Positions 14,705-22,636 of a DNA stretch of 35,950 nt are shown one piece after another; within the stretch, counting starts at the first letter, position 1, and the number at the start of each line of letters is the position of its first letter. The translations under genes and the position numbers were made by a program. A model generated the notes under the pieces. The model saw only the letters and a list, made by a program, of their open reading frames with translations. It made no database searches and was not told the origin of the DNA. The DNA is from Phycisphaerales bacterium (lineage in GTDB: Bacteria; Planctomycetota; Phycisphaerae; Phycisphaerales; UBA1924), in assembly GCA_016742055.1 (NCBI GenBank), contig JACVCK010000006.1, positions 1-35,950 of the forward strand, read 5' to 3'.

Positions 14705-16387
14705 TCAGGGCAGACGGATCACGCCGCCGGAAATCCCCGCCAGCAGCCGCTCGAACTGTGGGTGCGCGATCATCACAGCCAGCGTCGCGACCGCCAGATG
14801 CGGGCCGTAGGGCAGCGCCGCCGACGCCCCGCCCCGGAACACATAGACCATCATCGTCCAGCCCAGGCCCAGGAGAGGCGCGACGGCGAACGCCAGCAGG
14901 GGGTCGGCCCATCCCAGCGCCGCGCCCACAGCAGCCATCAAATGGACGTCCCCCAGGCCCATGGCCTCAGACCCGAAGGCCAGCGACGCCAGGAGGCGGA
15001 TCGCCCACACCACCGCCCCGCCCGCGAGGTATCCCAATACCGAACCTCCCAGCGCCTCGACCCACAGCGGCGGGTCGATCGGGTGCAGCCGGAACACCCA
15101 CACCCCCAGGACCGCCAGGAGCGTCGGCGGAAGCAGGAACGCCAGTTCTTTGATCATCTCCCGGCGCGCGTGCGGGTACGCCAGCCAGTGGGGTGGGCCG
15201 TCGTCCGTCGATTCGACTTCTTCGGGAGCCGTCCAGCGCCGACCGGCCACGGAAAGCGTCATCCCCACGCCCACGCCGAATAGGCCCTGCCCCGGCCCGA
15301 TCAACCACCCGGCTCCGCCGAGAAACAGCGGCGGAAGCACATCCGCCAGGAGACCCAACGCCGCCGGGCGCGCGCGCCGGGTTTCCGCGGCGGGCGACGC
15401 CGCCATCGTGGGATTCGACACGGGAACCGCCGCCCGCAGCAAGGCCCCAACCACCAGACCGGCCAGCGCCCCCATCAGCATGCCCGGCATCGGACGACCG
15501 AACCGCTCTCCGATCAGGAAGCCGACCACCATCAGTCCGACCGCCGGACCCGTGAACAGCAGCGTCCGCAGCAATAGAGCCCGCAGCGAGAAGACCTCCT
15601 CCTCGACCGGCGCGGCCGGCGCCCCGGCCGACGCCGCCTTCGCCTCCTCCGCCCACCGGTCGAAGTCCGCGAACGAGCGCGGAATCCAACCGATCCGAAG
15701 CAGCACGAGCGAGAGCGCCAGCCCGGCCCCGCCGCCGATCGCGGCGCCCAGCGCCGCGCCGGTGGGCGTAGGGATTGTCCAGTGCGACGCCAGCGACAGC
15801 GGGCGGTGCAGGTCGCCCCGCGCCGCGCCCAGCGCCAGCGCGTGCAGCGGGTGCGCCGCCATCGCAACGGCGGTCGCCGCCCACGGCAGCACGAGAGGGA
15901 TCGTGAACGTCCGGGCGTCGATCAGCGTCATCGCCAGGAGCGAACCCACGAGCGTGAACGCGATCAGCAGCATCGGCCAGGTCGCGCCCAGACCGGCACG
16001 GGCCCAGTTCGGCGCCTGCGCCGCGGCGCCGGTCGGCGGGCTCAGCGCGCCCACGCCCGGGAACCACACCAGGAACAGCCCCAGGAACGCCGCGGCCGTC
16101 GCCGCTTCGATCAGCGGATATTCCGGTGAGATCTTCGACCGGCAGAACCGGCACCTGCCCCCGAGGAACACCCAGCCCAGCACCGGGAAATTCTCCCGCC
16201 ACGTCAGCCGCGTGCCGCAGGATGGGCATCGCGACGGCGGGCTCCAAATCCCCTCGCCCCGCGGGAGGCGGTAGACCAGCACGTTGATGAACGACCCGAC
16301 GCACGCGCCGACCATCGCGACGAAGACCATCGGCGGCACGGCGAGCCACGACGCGGGGAGCGAGAATGCGATCGCGTGCGCGTTCAC
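14705..16387 (-). CDS. pilD: Prepilin peptidase (type IV leader peptidase, A24) with a large internal insertion
   Basis: A 560-residue polytopic membrane protein, about twice the usual length. The N-terminal methyltransferase-type domain has GSFINVLVYRLP and the zinc cysteines C54-x-x-C57 and C79-x-x-C82. The two catalytic aspartates are D157 in TLIDARTFTIP and D480 in GLGDVHLMAAVG. In typical PilD/TcpJ enzymes these lie roughly 65 residues apart; here they are 323 apart. The extra stretch of about 260 residues holds further hydrophobic segments and acidic cytoplasmic loops. It would process prepilins for the pilus machinery whose genes end at 1160. GTG 16387 overlaps the xseB stop (GTGA), so it is translated within the mla-xse operon. 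Confidence 0.88.
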   Translation of the reverse strand: MNAHAIAFSLPASWLAVPPMVFVAMVGACVGSFINVLVYRLPRGEGIWSPPSRCPSCGTRLTWRENFPVLGWVFLGGRCRFCRSKISPEYPLIEAATAAAFLGLFLVWFPGVGALSPPTGAAAQAPNWARAGLGATWPMLLIAFTLVGSLLAMTLIDARTFTIPLVLPWAATAVAMAAHPLHALALGAARGDLHRPLSLASHWTIPTPTGAALGAAIGGGAGLALSLVLLRIGWIPRSFADFDRWAEEAKAASAGAPAAPVEEEVFSLRALLLRTLLFTGPAVGLMVVGFLIGERFGRPMPGMLMGALAGLVVGALLRAAVPVSNPTMAASPAAETRRARPAALGLLADVLPPLFLGGAGWLIGPGQGLFGVGVGMTLSVAGRRWTAPEEVESTDDGPPHWLAYPHARREMIKELAFLLPPTLLAVLGVWVFRLHPIDPPLWVEALGGSVLGYLAGGAVVWAIRLLASLAFGSEAMGLGDVHLMAAVGAALGWADPLLAFAVAPLLGLGWTMMVYVFRGGASAALPYGPHLAVATLAVMIAHPQFERLLAGISGGVIRLP

Positions 16388-16659
16388 CGGGCTCGCTCGT
16401 CGGCGGGGGGCGCGCTCAGTTCCGCGACGCGCTGCTCGGCGCGGTCGAGGATCGCGCGGCAGCGCCTCAGCAGGTCCACGCCCCGCTCGTACTCGGCGAT
16501 GGAGTCCTCCAGCCCGACCTTGCCGCTCTCGATGCGGTCGATGATCCGCTCGAGAGACGCGAGCGCCTCTTCAAAGGACACGTCGGGCGCGCCTCCTGCA
16601 TCGGCGGAGGAGCCGGGGGGCTTGGCCTTGCTCGGAGCGCGCTTCTGCACGGGCGCCAC
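16384..16659 (-). CDS. xseB: Exodeoxyribonuclease VII small subunit
   Basis: A 91-residue protein: a charged, low-complexity N-terminal tail, then the XseB core SFEEALASLERIIDRIESGKVGLEDSIAEYERG, which matches the family consensus closely, and a final helix with RCRAILDRAEQRV. It partners XseA to degrade single-stranded DNA to oligonucleotides. GTG 16659 lies one base after the xseA stop with AGAGG upstream; GTG 16650 is the alternative. The stop overlaps the prepilin peptidase start. Confidence 0.9.
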   Translation of the reverse strand: MAPVQKRAPSKAKPPGSSADAGGAPDVSFEEALASLERIIDRIESGKVGLEDSIAEYERGVDLLRRCRAILDRAEQRVAELSAPPADERAR

Positions 16660-16660
16660 C

Positions 16661-18100
16661 TTACCTCTGGACGTCGAATAATTCCAAGTCGCCGCCGCCC
16701 CGCCGCGGCCTGCGGGCCGGATGCGGGCGTTCGGGACGAGCCGCCGCGGGTCGTTCGAGCGGGTCGGCCCCGACGACCGACGTGAACTCGCCCCCCGCGA
16801 CCCGCGTCGTGATGCGGTCGCCCGCCGCGACCTGCGACGGCGATTGCACGGCGCGCCCATCGGGCGTGAACGTCACCGAGTAGCCCCGCGACAGAACGCT
16901 CGCCGGCCCTACGGCTTCGAGCGATTTGGCGGCGCCCCGCAGCCGCTCTCGGCGCAGGTTCAGCGCCCCCGCCGCGGCGCGGTCCAGGCGCGCGCGCAGC
17001 GCCGGCAGGTCCTGGCGCTGGAGCCGCGCGCGGAGCGCCGCATCGAGGCGCGAGCCCAGATCGGCCAGCGCGATGCGTCGCTCGGCGTACATACGCTCGG
17101 GCCGCCGCTCCGCCAGGCGTTCGGCGAGGCCGGCGACGGCGAGCCGGCGCGCGTGCGTGGCGGCGCGGGAGGCGGCGCGCACGCGCCGATCGAGCGAATC
17201 GATCTGCGCTCCCACCTGCTCGCGGTCCGGCGTGAGGCGCACCGCCGCTTGCGTGGGCGTGGCGCAGCGCTCGTCGGCGGCCAGTTCCGCGATGGTCACG
17301 TCGGTTTCATGCCCGATGGCCGCGACCACGGGCACAGCGCACCGGACGACCGCCTCGGCGATGGCGCGCTCGTTGAACGCGCCGAGGTCTTCGGCGGAGC
17401 CGCCGCCCCGGGTGAGGATGACGGCGTCCACCCCCAGTTCCTCGTGCCTTCGAGAGATCATGTCCAGCGCCGCCACGACGCCCGGCGCCGCGCCCGGGCC
17501 CTGCACCAGAACGTCCACGAACACCACGCCCACGGCCGGGCACCGCCGGAGCATCGTGGAGAGCACGTCCTGCAGCGCCGCGCCCGTGCGCGACGTGAGG
17601 ACGGCCACGCGCCGGGGGAACCAGGGCAGCGGGCGCTTGCGCTCCGGGTCGAAATAGCCCTTGGCGCGGAGTTCCTCCATCAGCGCCCGCAGGCGCTGGT
17701 CGATCGCGCCCGCCCCCACGGGCTCAAGGCGCGTCACGTACAACTGCGTGCGGCCCTGCTGGGGATAGTGCTCCACCGTCCCCGCGACCACAACCTCCTG
17801 ACCATCCTCGGGCGTGAATCGGCACCGTTTCGCGGCGCTGGCGAACATCACGCAGGGGATCGTCGCCTCGTCGTCCGAGAGTTGGAACCACCAGTGCGTG
17901 CGGTCGCGGAAGCCGCTGACCTCGCCCACCACGCGCACCGGACCCGGCACGCCGCGCCGGAGCGCCGAGTCGATCAGCGCCGCCAGGTCGCGGACCCTCA
18001 GCGGTCGCTCGGCGTCCGCGGGCGGCTGGGGCTTGGGCGGTTCGACCCGCGCGGGGTCGAAGGGCAGGCGTCCGGAGGCATTGGGCTTCTTCCTCGTCAC
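16661..18100 (-). CDS. xseA: Exodeoxyribonuclease VII large subunit
   Basis: A 479-residue catalytic subunit. After a Pro/Lys-rich tail, the OB-fold is at about residues 35-130 (VRVVGEVSGFRDRTHWWFQLSDDEATIPCVMF). The nuclease core follows with FPRRVAVLTSRTGAALQDVL, ILTRGGGSAEDLGAFNERAIAEAV, IGHETDVTIAELAADERCATPTQAA, and then the long Arg/Ala-rich helical region. It ends with SRGYSVTFTPDG, the usual C-terminal motif, plus a low-complexity tail. GTG 18100 lies 10 nt after the mlaD stop; no in-frame ATG serves better. Confidence 0.94.
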   Translation of the reverse strand: MTRKKPNASGRLPFDPARVEPPKPQPPADAERPLRVRDLAALIDSALRRGVPGPVRVVGEVSGFRDRTHWWFQLSDDEATIPCVMFASAAKRCRFTPEDGQEVVVAGTVEHYPQQGRTQLYVTRLEPVGAGAIDQRLRALMEELRAKGYFDPERKRPLPWFPRRVAVLTSRTGAALQDVLSTMLRRCPAVGVVFVDVLVQGPGAAPGVVAALDMISRRHEELGVDAVILTRGGGSAEDLGAFNERAIAEAVVRCAVPVVAAIGHETDVTIAELAADERCATPTQAAVRLTPDREQVGAQIDSLDRRVRAASRAATHARRLAVAGLAERLAERRPERMYAERRIALADLGSRLDAALRARLQRQDLPALRARLDRAAAGALNLRRERLRGAAKSLEAVGPASVLSRGYSVTFTPDGRAVQSPSQVAAGDRITTRVAGGEFTSVVGADPLERPAAARPERPHPARRPRRGGGDLELFDVQR

Positions 18101-18110
18101 CTCGTGCCGA

Positions 18111-19124
18111 TCACCACTGGATGGGGATGCCTTCCTTGCGGTACTTCTCGACGAGCAGTTGCGCCTCGGTGAGCGCCTTTTCGAGGCGGCGCGCCGCGTC
18201 GGTCAGGGCCCGGTACAGGTCGGGGTTGTTGATGAGCAGCCCCGCCGTTCCCTCGCCGTCGTTGATCCGGCCGAGCATCAGGCGCGCGTCGCCGATCGCC
18301 AGCCCGACGTTTTCGCTCAGCGCCGCGAACTCGCGCACCAGAGCCCCCGCGTTGTCGCCCAGCCGCACCGCCTCGTCGTTGACGGTCTTCGCGGTGGCGC
18401 TGAACGTCTCCACGGCTTCGGCCGTCTGGTCCACCAGCGTGGCCGCCTTGCTCACCGCGCGGCGGGCGTCGGCGAGCATCTGCTCGTCGCCCAGCCAGGC
18501 GTCGATCGACGCCGCGGCCCGCTGCACCTGCTCCACCGCCGTCGCGATGTTGGCGCGGACCTCTCCGGATTCGACGGCCGCGGAGTCCTGCGGGGTGAGC
18601 ATGCCCTCGATCCGCTCGCCGACGCGCGTGTAGGTGTCGCTGAGTTTCTGGAACGAGTCGGCGGCCGCTTCAAGCGTGCCCAGCCGCTCGTCCAGGAGGG
18701 AGCCGATCTGGTCCAGAAGCGACGAGGCGCGCCCGCGGATCGTCTCGTTGGGCTGGAAAAAGCCGCCATCGGGCGTCCCGCCGGCGGGGGTGACGAGCGA
18801 GAGCGTGGAGTCGCCGACGAACGAGCGGTCGATCGCGACCTTGACGTCGCGTGGGACCTTCGTGCCCTCGAACAGATGCACGGTGAGCGCCACGCCGTCG
18901 TAGGGGTTCTCGGCGGGGGCGATGCGCTTGATCGTGCCCACTTTCACGCCGTTGAGGGTCACGGGCGAGACGTTGGAGAGGCCCCCTGCGGTGTCGAGCC
19001 GGACCTCCAGCGCATAAGTCCGGCGGGTCTGCACGTCGCCGATGAGAAACAGCGTGATCGCGAGCCCGGCGATGCCGAGGATGGCGGTGAGGCCGATGAG
19101 GAAGTCCCTGATGCGAGGGTTCAA
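18111..19124 (-). CDS. mlaD: MlaD/MCE-domain lipid transport protein
   Basis: A 337-residue protein: one N-terminal membrane helix (about residues 8-29), an MCE domain (about 38-125; LSNVSPVTLNGVKVGTIKRI and FVGDSTLSL), then about 190 residues of helical, coiled-coil-like sequence. MCE proteins form hexameric rings carrying phospholipids between inner and outer membrane; the long helical tail suggests a tube or needle form rather than the short E. coli MlaD. TTG 19124 overlaps the mlaF stop (TTGA) and has GGGAG upstream. The permease MlaE, normally encoded between or before these genes, is absent. Confidence 0.88.
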   Translation of the reverse strand: MNPRIRDFLIGLTAILGIAGLAITLFLIGDVQTRRTYALEVRLDTAGGLSNVSPVTLNGVKVGTIKRIAPAENPYDGVALTVHLFEGTKVPRDVKVAIDRSFVGDSTLSLVTPAGGTPDGGFFQPNETIRGRASSLLDQIGSLLDERLGTLEAAADSFQKLSDTYTRVGERIEGMLTPQDSAAVESGEVRANIATAVEQVQRAAASIDAWLGDEQMLADARRAVSKAATLVDQTAEAVETFSATAKTVNDEAVRLGDNAGALVREFAALSENVGLAIGDARLMLGRINDGEGTAGLLINNPDLYRALTDAARRLEKALTEAQLLVEKYRKEGIPIQW

Positions 19125-19930
19125 TCGTCGTTCTCCCGCGCGCCCGGCACGGGCGCGACGCGTTCGTCAAGGAGGGGATCGTACCGCCCGCTGAGGAACC
19201 GCATCACGTAGGGGTGCCGGGAGCGTTCCACCTCCGAGAAGGTCCCATCAGCCACGATCTGCCCGTCGTAGAGCACCACGACGCGGTCCGCCACGCGGCG
19301 CGCGCTGAGCAGGTCATGCGTGACCACCACGCCCGAAACGTTCAGCCCCCGCCGAAGTTTGATGATCAGTTCGTTGATCCCGTCCGCTCGGATCGGGTCC
19401 AGGCCCGTAGTGGGCTCGTCGTAAAGGATCAGGTCCGGCTTGAGGATGATCGCGCGGGCCAGAGCAACGCGTTTGCGCTGCCCGCCCGAGAGTTCCGAGG
19501 GCAGTTTGTGCTGCAGGCCGTCCAGGCCCACCGTCCGCAGCGCCTCGGCCACGCGCCCGGCCCGGTCCTCGGGCGAAAGGTCCGTGTGCTCCGCCAGAGG
19601 GAAGCCAACGTTGTCGCCCACGTTCATCGAATCGAACAGCGCCGACATCTGGAACAGAAACCCGATGTGCTTCCGCGGCTCGGACAGCCGCCTCTCCGAG
19701 AGGTTGTCGATCCGCAGCCCTCGGAAGAACACCCGCCCCCGGTCCGGGCGCAGCAGGCCCACGATGTGCTTGAGCAGCACCGACTTGCCCGCCCCCGACG
19801 GGCCCAGCACCACGGTTGTCTCCCCGGCGCGCAGGTCCAGCGAAACCCCCCGCAGCACCACCTGATCGCCGAACGCCTTGTGGACGTCCGCGAACCGCAC
19901 GATCGGATGATCGCGATCGATCGGGGACAT
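19121..19930 (-). CDS. mlaF: MlaF-type ABC transporter ATPase
   Basis: A 269-residue ATPase of the lipid-trafficking ABC family. Walker A is GPSGAGKS (43-50), the Q-loop region is FLFQMSALFDSMNVGDNVGFPL (about 91-112, the MlaF-typical form), the signature is LSGGQ (147-151), Walker B LILYDEP (167-173), and the switch His is in VVTHDL. It energises phospholipid transport with a permease and MlaD. The ATG at 19930 has only weak upstream purines. It heads a minus-strand unit running mlaF-mlaD-xseA-xseB-prepilin peptidase and is divergent from the Nudix gene. Confidence 0.92.
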   Translation of the reverse strand: MSPIDRDHPIVRFADVHKAFGDQVVLRGVSLDLRAGETTVVLGPSGAGKSVLLKHIVGLLRPDRGRVFFRGLRIDNLSERRLSEPRKHIGFLFQMSALFDSMNVGDNVGFPLAEHTDLSPEDRAGRVAEALRTVGLDGLQHKLPSELSGGQRKRVALARAIILKPDLILYDEPTTGLDPIRADGINELIIKLRRGLNVSGVVVTHDLLSARRVADRVVVLYDGQIVADGTFSEVERSRHPYVMRFLSGRYDPLLDERVAPVPGARENDD

Positions 19931-19992
19931 CCCGTCGTCGAGGGTCGCGCCGGCGGGTTTCAGGTCCGGGGGTGGGTCCGGGGTCACGGCCC

Positions 19993-19998
19993 TATCAT
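19993..19998 (+). promoter_or_regulatory. Putative -10 element (TATCAT) for a leaderless Nudix mRNA
   Basis: TATCAT is followed by 7 nt and then ATG 20006. No Shine-Dalgarno or -35 is visible. It lies in the 75-nt divergent gap with mlaF. Confidence 0.45.
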
Positions 19999-20005
19999 CG
20001 CCACC

Positions 20006-20545
20006 ATGAGCGACCTGGGCGAGCGGACCACGCTCCATCATGGACGAAGGTTCGACTTTGAGATCGTCACCCACAAGGGCCGGGACGGGCGGACGCTCAC
20101 GCGCGAGGTCGTCCGGCACCCCGGGGCCGTGGTCATCGTGCCCGTCCTGCCCGACGGCCGCCTGATCCTGATCCGCAACTTCCGCATCGCCGTGGGGGAA
20201 TACACCCTCGAGTTTCCCGCGGGCACCCTGGGCCGCGACGAAGACCCGCGCGTGTGTGCCGCCCGCGAACTCATCGAGGAGACCGGCCATCAGGCCGACC
20301 GGCTCGAAGGCCTCGGGTGGTTCTACACGACGCCGGGGCTGACCGACGAGCGCATGCATGCCTTTGTCGCCAACGGACTTACCGAGGTCGGGCAGCAACT
20401 GGAAGAGGACGAGGACATCGAGATTGAGCCGCACGCCCAGCCGGAGGTCCACGCCATGATCCGCAGCGGCGCCCTCCGGGACGGCAAATCCATCGTCGCG
20501 TTCATGCTCGCGTCGGACCGGGGCCTGCTGGGGCCGCCATGGTGA
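20006..20545 (+). CDS. Nudix hydrolase, ADP-ribose pyrophosphatase type
   Basis: A 179-residue enzyme with a full Nudix box at 73-95: G73, E79, then RELIEETG (87-94), matching GX5EX7REUXEEXGU. The preceding VVIVPVLPDGRLILIRNFR and LEFPAGTL are typical of ADP-ribose/ADP-sugar pyrophosphatases (NudF-like), which clear free ADP-ribose. Substrate is inferred from subfamily motifs only. It overlaps the next gene by 7 nt, suggesting coupling. Confidence 0.9.
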   Translation: MSDLGERTTLHHGRRFDFEIVTHKGRDGRTLTREVVRHPGAVVIVPVLPDGRLILIRNFRIAVGEYTLEFPAGTLGRDEDPRVCAARELIEETGHQADRLEGLGWFYTTPGLTDERMHAFVANGLTEVGQQLEEDEDIEIEPHAQPEVHAMIRSGALRDGKSIVAFMLASDRGLLGPPW

Positions 20546-21582
20546 GCCGCGGCGGGCCATATCGGGACAGCGGCGGGCGCGGCGCCGACTTCCGGCGGAT
20601 CCTCGGTCGCATTTTCGGGGACGCCGAGAACCCGATGGGCTGGGCGCTCACGGTGGGCCGGGTCGCGGGCATCCGCGTGCGTCTGCACCTGCTGTTCATC
20701 GTGTACGCCACGGCCCAGATCCTCTACTCCATCCCTCGGGACACTCTCGGGGTCGGCTTCACGGCGCTGGCGATGACCTCGTTGTTCGTCATCGTGCTGC
20801 TGCACGAGTTCGGGCACTGCTTCGCCTGCCGCGCTGTCGGCGGCGAGGCCGACGACATCCTCATGTGGCCTCTGGGTGGACTGGCGACCGTGAGCCCGCC
20901 GCACGAGTGGCGGGCTCATCTCATCACCACCCTCGGCGGACCGGCGGTGAACGCCGCCCTGACGCCGGTCTTCGCCGGCCTGCTCATGCTGGCCGGACAG
21001 GGCGATGCGGTCCTGTTCAATCCGTTCCGACCCTCGGTGGCGGTCGGGGCGATGGGATCGTGGTGGCTCGTGGCCCTCTGGTGGCTGCACTACACGAACC
21101 TCCTGATCCTGGGATTCAACATGCTCCTGCCCTTGTTCCCCCTCGACGGCGGGCGGACCCTCCAGGCCGTCCTCTGGAGGCGGATGGGCTACGCCCCGTC
21201 GATGGACGTCGCGGCGACGGTGGGGGTCTTTGGAGCGATCGCTCTGGGCGTGTTCGCGCTCGTGGGCGACCACGTGCTGCTGCTGGGGATCGCGATCTTC
21301 GCGGGGCTGGTCAGTTGGCAGGAGCGCAGGCGTCTGCGGGCGGCGGACGATCTGGGCGAGGTCGGCTTCGAGTCGGTGTACCGGGCGCAGCAGGAAGAAG
21401 CGAGGGAACGGGGCCCGACCCGTTCCCAGCGGAAGCAGGCCGAGCGCGAGCAGCAGGTCCAGGTGGAACTCGACCGCATCCTCGCCAAGATCGCCGCCAG
21501 CGGCATGGGCGCTCTGTCCGCCAAGGAGAAGAAGGCCCTGCGGGACGCCACCGAACGGAAGCGGCGCGGCGGGAGCGGATAA
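20539..21582 (+). CDS. Site-2-protease-like membrane metalloprotease, family M50
   Basis: A 347-residue polytopic protein. It has the zinc motif HEFGH (H89, E90, H93) inside a membrane helix and FPLDGG with D203 as third ligand, the M50 pair. Other helices lie at about 49-65, 75-97, 130-152, 175-200 and 220-250. No PDZ or CBS domain is present, so it is a minimal Rip/SpoIVFB-like form. The charged C-terminus (about 265-347) ends in DRILAKIAASGMGALSAKEKKALRDA, which resembles the end of the neighbouring rhomboid. ATG 20539 overlaps the Nudix stop. Its substrate is unknown; a membrane-anchored anti-sigma factor would be typical. Confidence 0.88.
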   Translation: MVSRGGPYRDSGGRGADFRRILGRIFGDAENPMGWALTVGRVAGIRVRLHLLFIVYATAQILYSIPRDTLGVGFTALAMTSLFVIVLLHEFGHCFACRAVGGEADDILMWPLGGLATVSPPHEWRAHLITTLGGPAVNAALTPVFAGLLMLAGQGDAVLFNPFRPSVAVGAMGSWWLVALWWLHYTNLLILGFNMLLPLFPLDGGRTLQAVLWRRMGYAPSMDVAATVGVFGAIALGVFALVGDHVLLLGIAIFAGLVSWQERRRLRAADDLGEVGFESVYRAQQEEARERGPTRSQRKQAEREQQVQVELDRILAKIAASGMGALSAKEKKALRDATERKRRGGSG

Positions 21583-21697
21583 GCCCGAGCCCCGCGGTGG
21601 TAGGATCGGGCCCCCGGGATTCCCAAGGATGGACGGCGGACGGGCCGCGTGGCCCGGACGGGCAATCGACACGGACGCGGCGGCGCAACGCACCTGC

Positions 21698-22633
21698 ATG
21701 GGCATCTACGACCGTGAATACGCCAGGGCCGGGGCCGGCCCTTCGGGAATGAACCGGCTGCACGGCTGGTCGTTCAACACGTGGCTGATCGCGTCGAACG
21801 TCGCGGTGTTTGTGCTCGCGGTCCTGGCGCCGCCGCTCGGAAACTTCATGTACGAGTGGGGTCATTTCTCCACGGCCAAGGCGTTCTTCATGGTCGTGAC
21901 CCACCCCGACGGCTCGCAGCACATCCAGTTCGGGCTGGAGGTCTGGCGCTTCTTGACGTTCCAGTTCCTGCACGCCAACTGGTTGCACCTGTTCTTCAAC
22001 ATGTTCGCGCTGTGGCTCTTCGGCGAACTGGTCGAGCGCCGGATGGGCTTCAAGCGGTACGCGGCGTTCTACCTGGCCTGCGGCATCGGCGGCGCGCTGA
22101 TGTACCTGGCGCTCAACATGCTCGGCAACGCCGTCGGTTCGCTCCCGGTCGTGCTGCCGGGCGATCCGCGCACGCCGCTGGTCGGCGCGTCGGCGGGCGT
22201 GTTCGGCGTGCTCATGGCCGCGGCGTTCTACGAGCCCCGCGCGCCGATGCAGATCCTGTTCCTTCCGTTCACGATCCAACTGCGGACGCTGGCGTACGGC
22301 TACGTCGCGCTGGCGCTGCTGAACCTGCTCAATCAGGGCAACAACGCCGGGGGCGACGCGGCGCACATCGGCGGCGCGATCGCGGGCTATTTCTTCGTCC
22401 GGCGCCCGCATCACCTGACGGATTTCTTCGACGTGCTGGGCCGATCCGACGGCAAGTCCAAGCGAGCGTCGAAACCGTCCTCTCGCGCCGGAGCCCCGCC
22501 GCGCCGTGCGGCTTCAGCGCCGCCCAGCGAGGAGGTCGACCGCGTGCTGGCGAAGGTCTCGATGGAAGGGCTGCACAGTCTGAGCGAGCGCGAACGCGAA
22601 ATCCTGCGCCGGGCCTCGGAGTCGAGGCGCTAG
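21698..22633 (+). CDS. Rhomboid intramembrane serine protease
   Basis: A 311-residue protein with six or more membrane helices. The serine motif GASAGVFG has S165 as nucleophile and H223 in DAAHIGGAIAGY completes the dyad; HANWLHLFFNMFALWLFG is the conserved second-helix region. The C-terminal cytoplasmic tail ends in DRVLAKVSMEGLHSLSEREREILRRAS, a small conserved module seen in many bacterial rhomboids and echoed in the upstream M50 protein. ATG 21698 (MGIYDREY) is favoured as a start often seen in such rhomboids; ATG 21629 in the same frame is possible. tgt follows 3 nt later. Confidence 0.92.
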   Translation: MGIYDREYARAGAGPSGMNRLHGWSFNTWLIASNVAVFVLAVLAPPLGNFMYEWGHFSTAKAFFMVVTHPDGSQHIQFGLEVWRFLTFQFLHANWLHLFFNMFALWLFGELVERRMGFKRYAAFYLACGIGGALMYLALNMLGNAVGSLPVVLPGDPRTPLVGASAGVFGVLMAAAFYEPRAPMQILFLPFTIQLRTLAYGYVALALLNLLNQGNNAGGDAAHIGGAIAGYFFVRRPHHLTDFFDVLGRSDGKSKRASKPSSRAGAPPRRAASAPPSEEVDRVLAKVSMEGLHSLSEREREILRRASESRR

Positions 22634-22636
22634 CCG

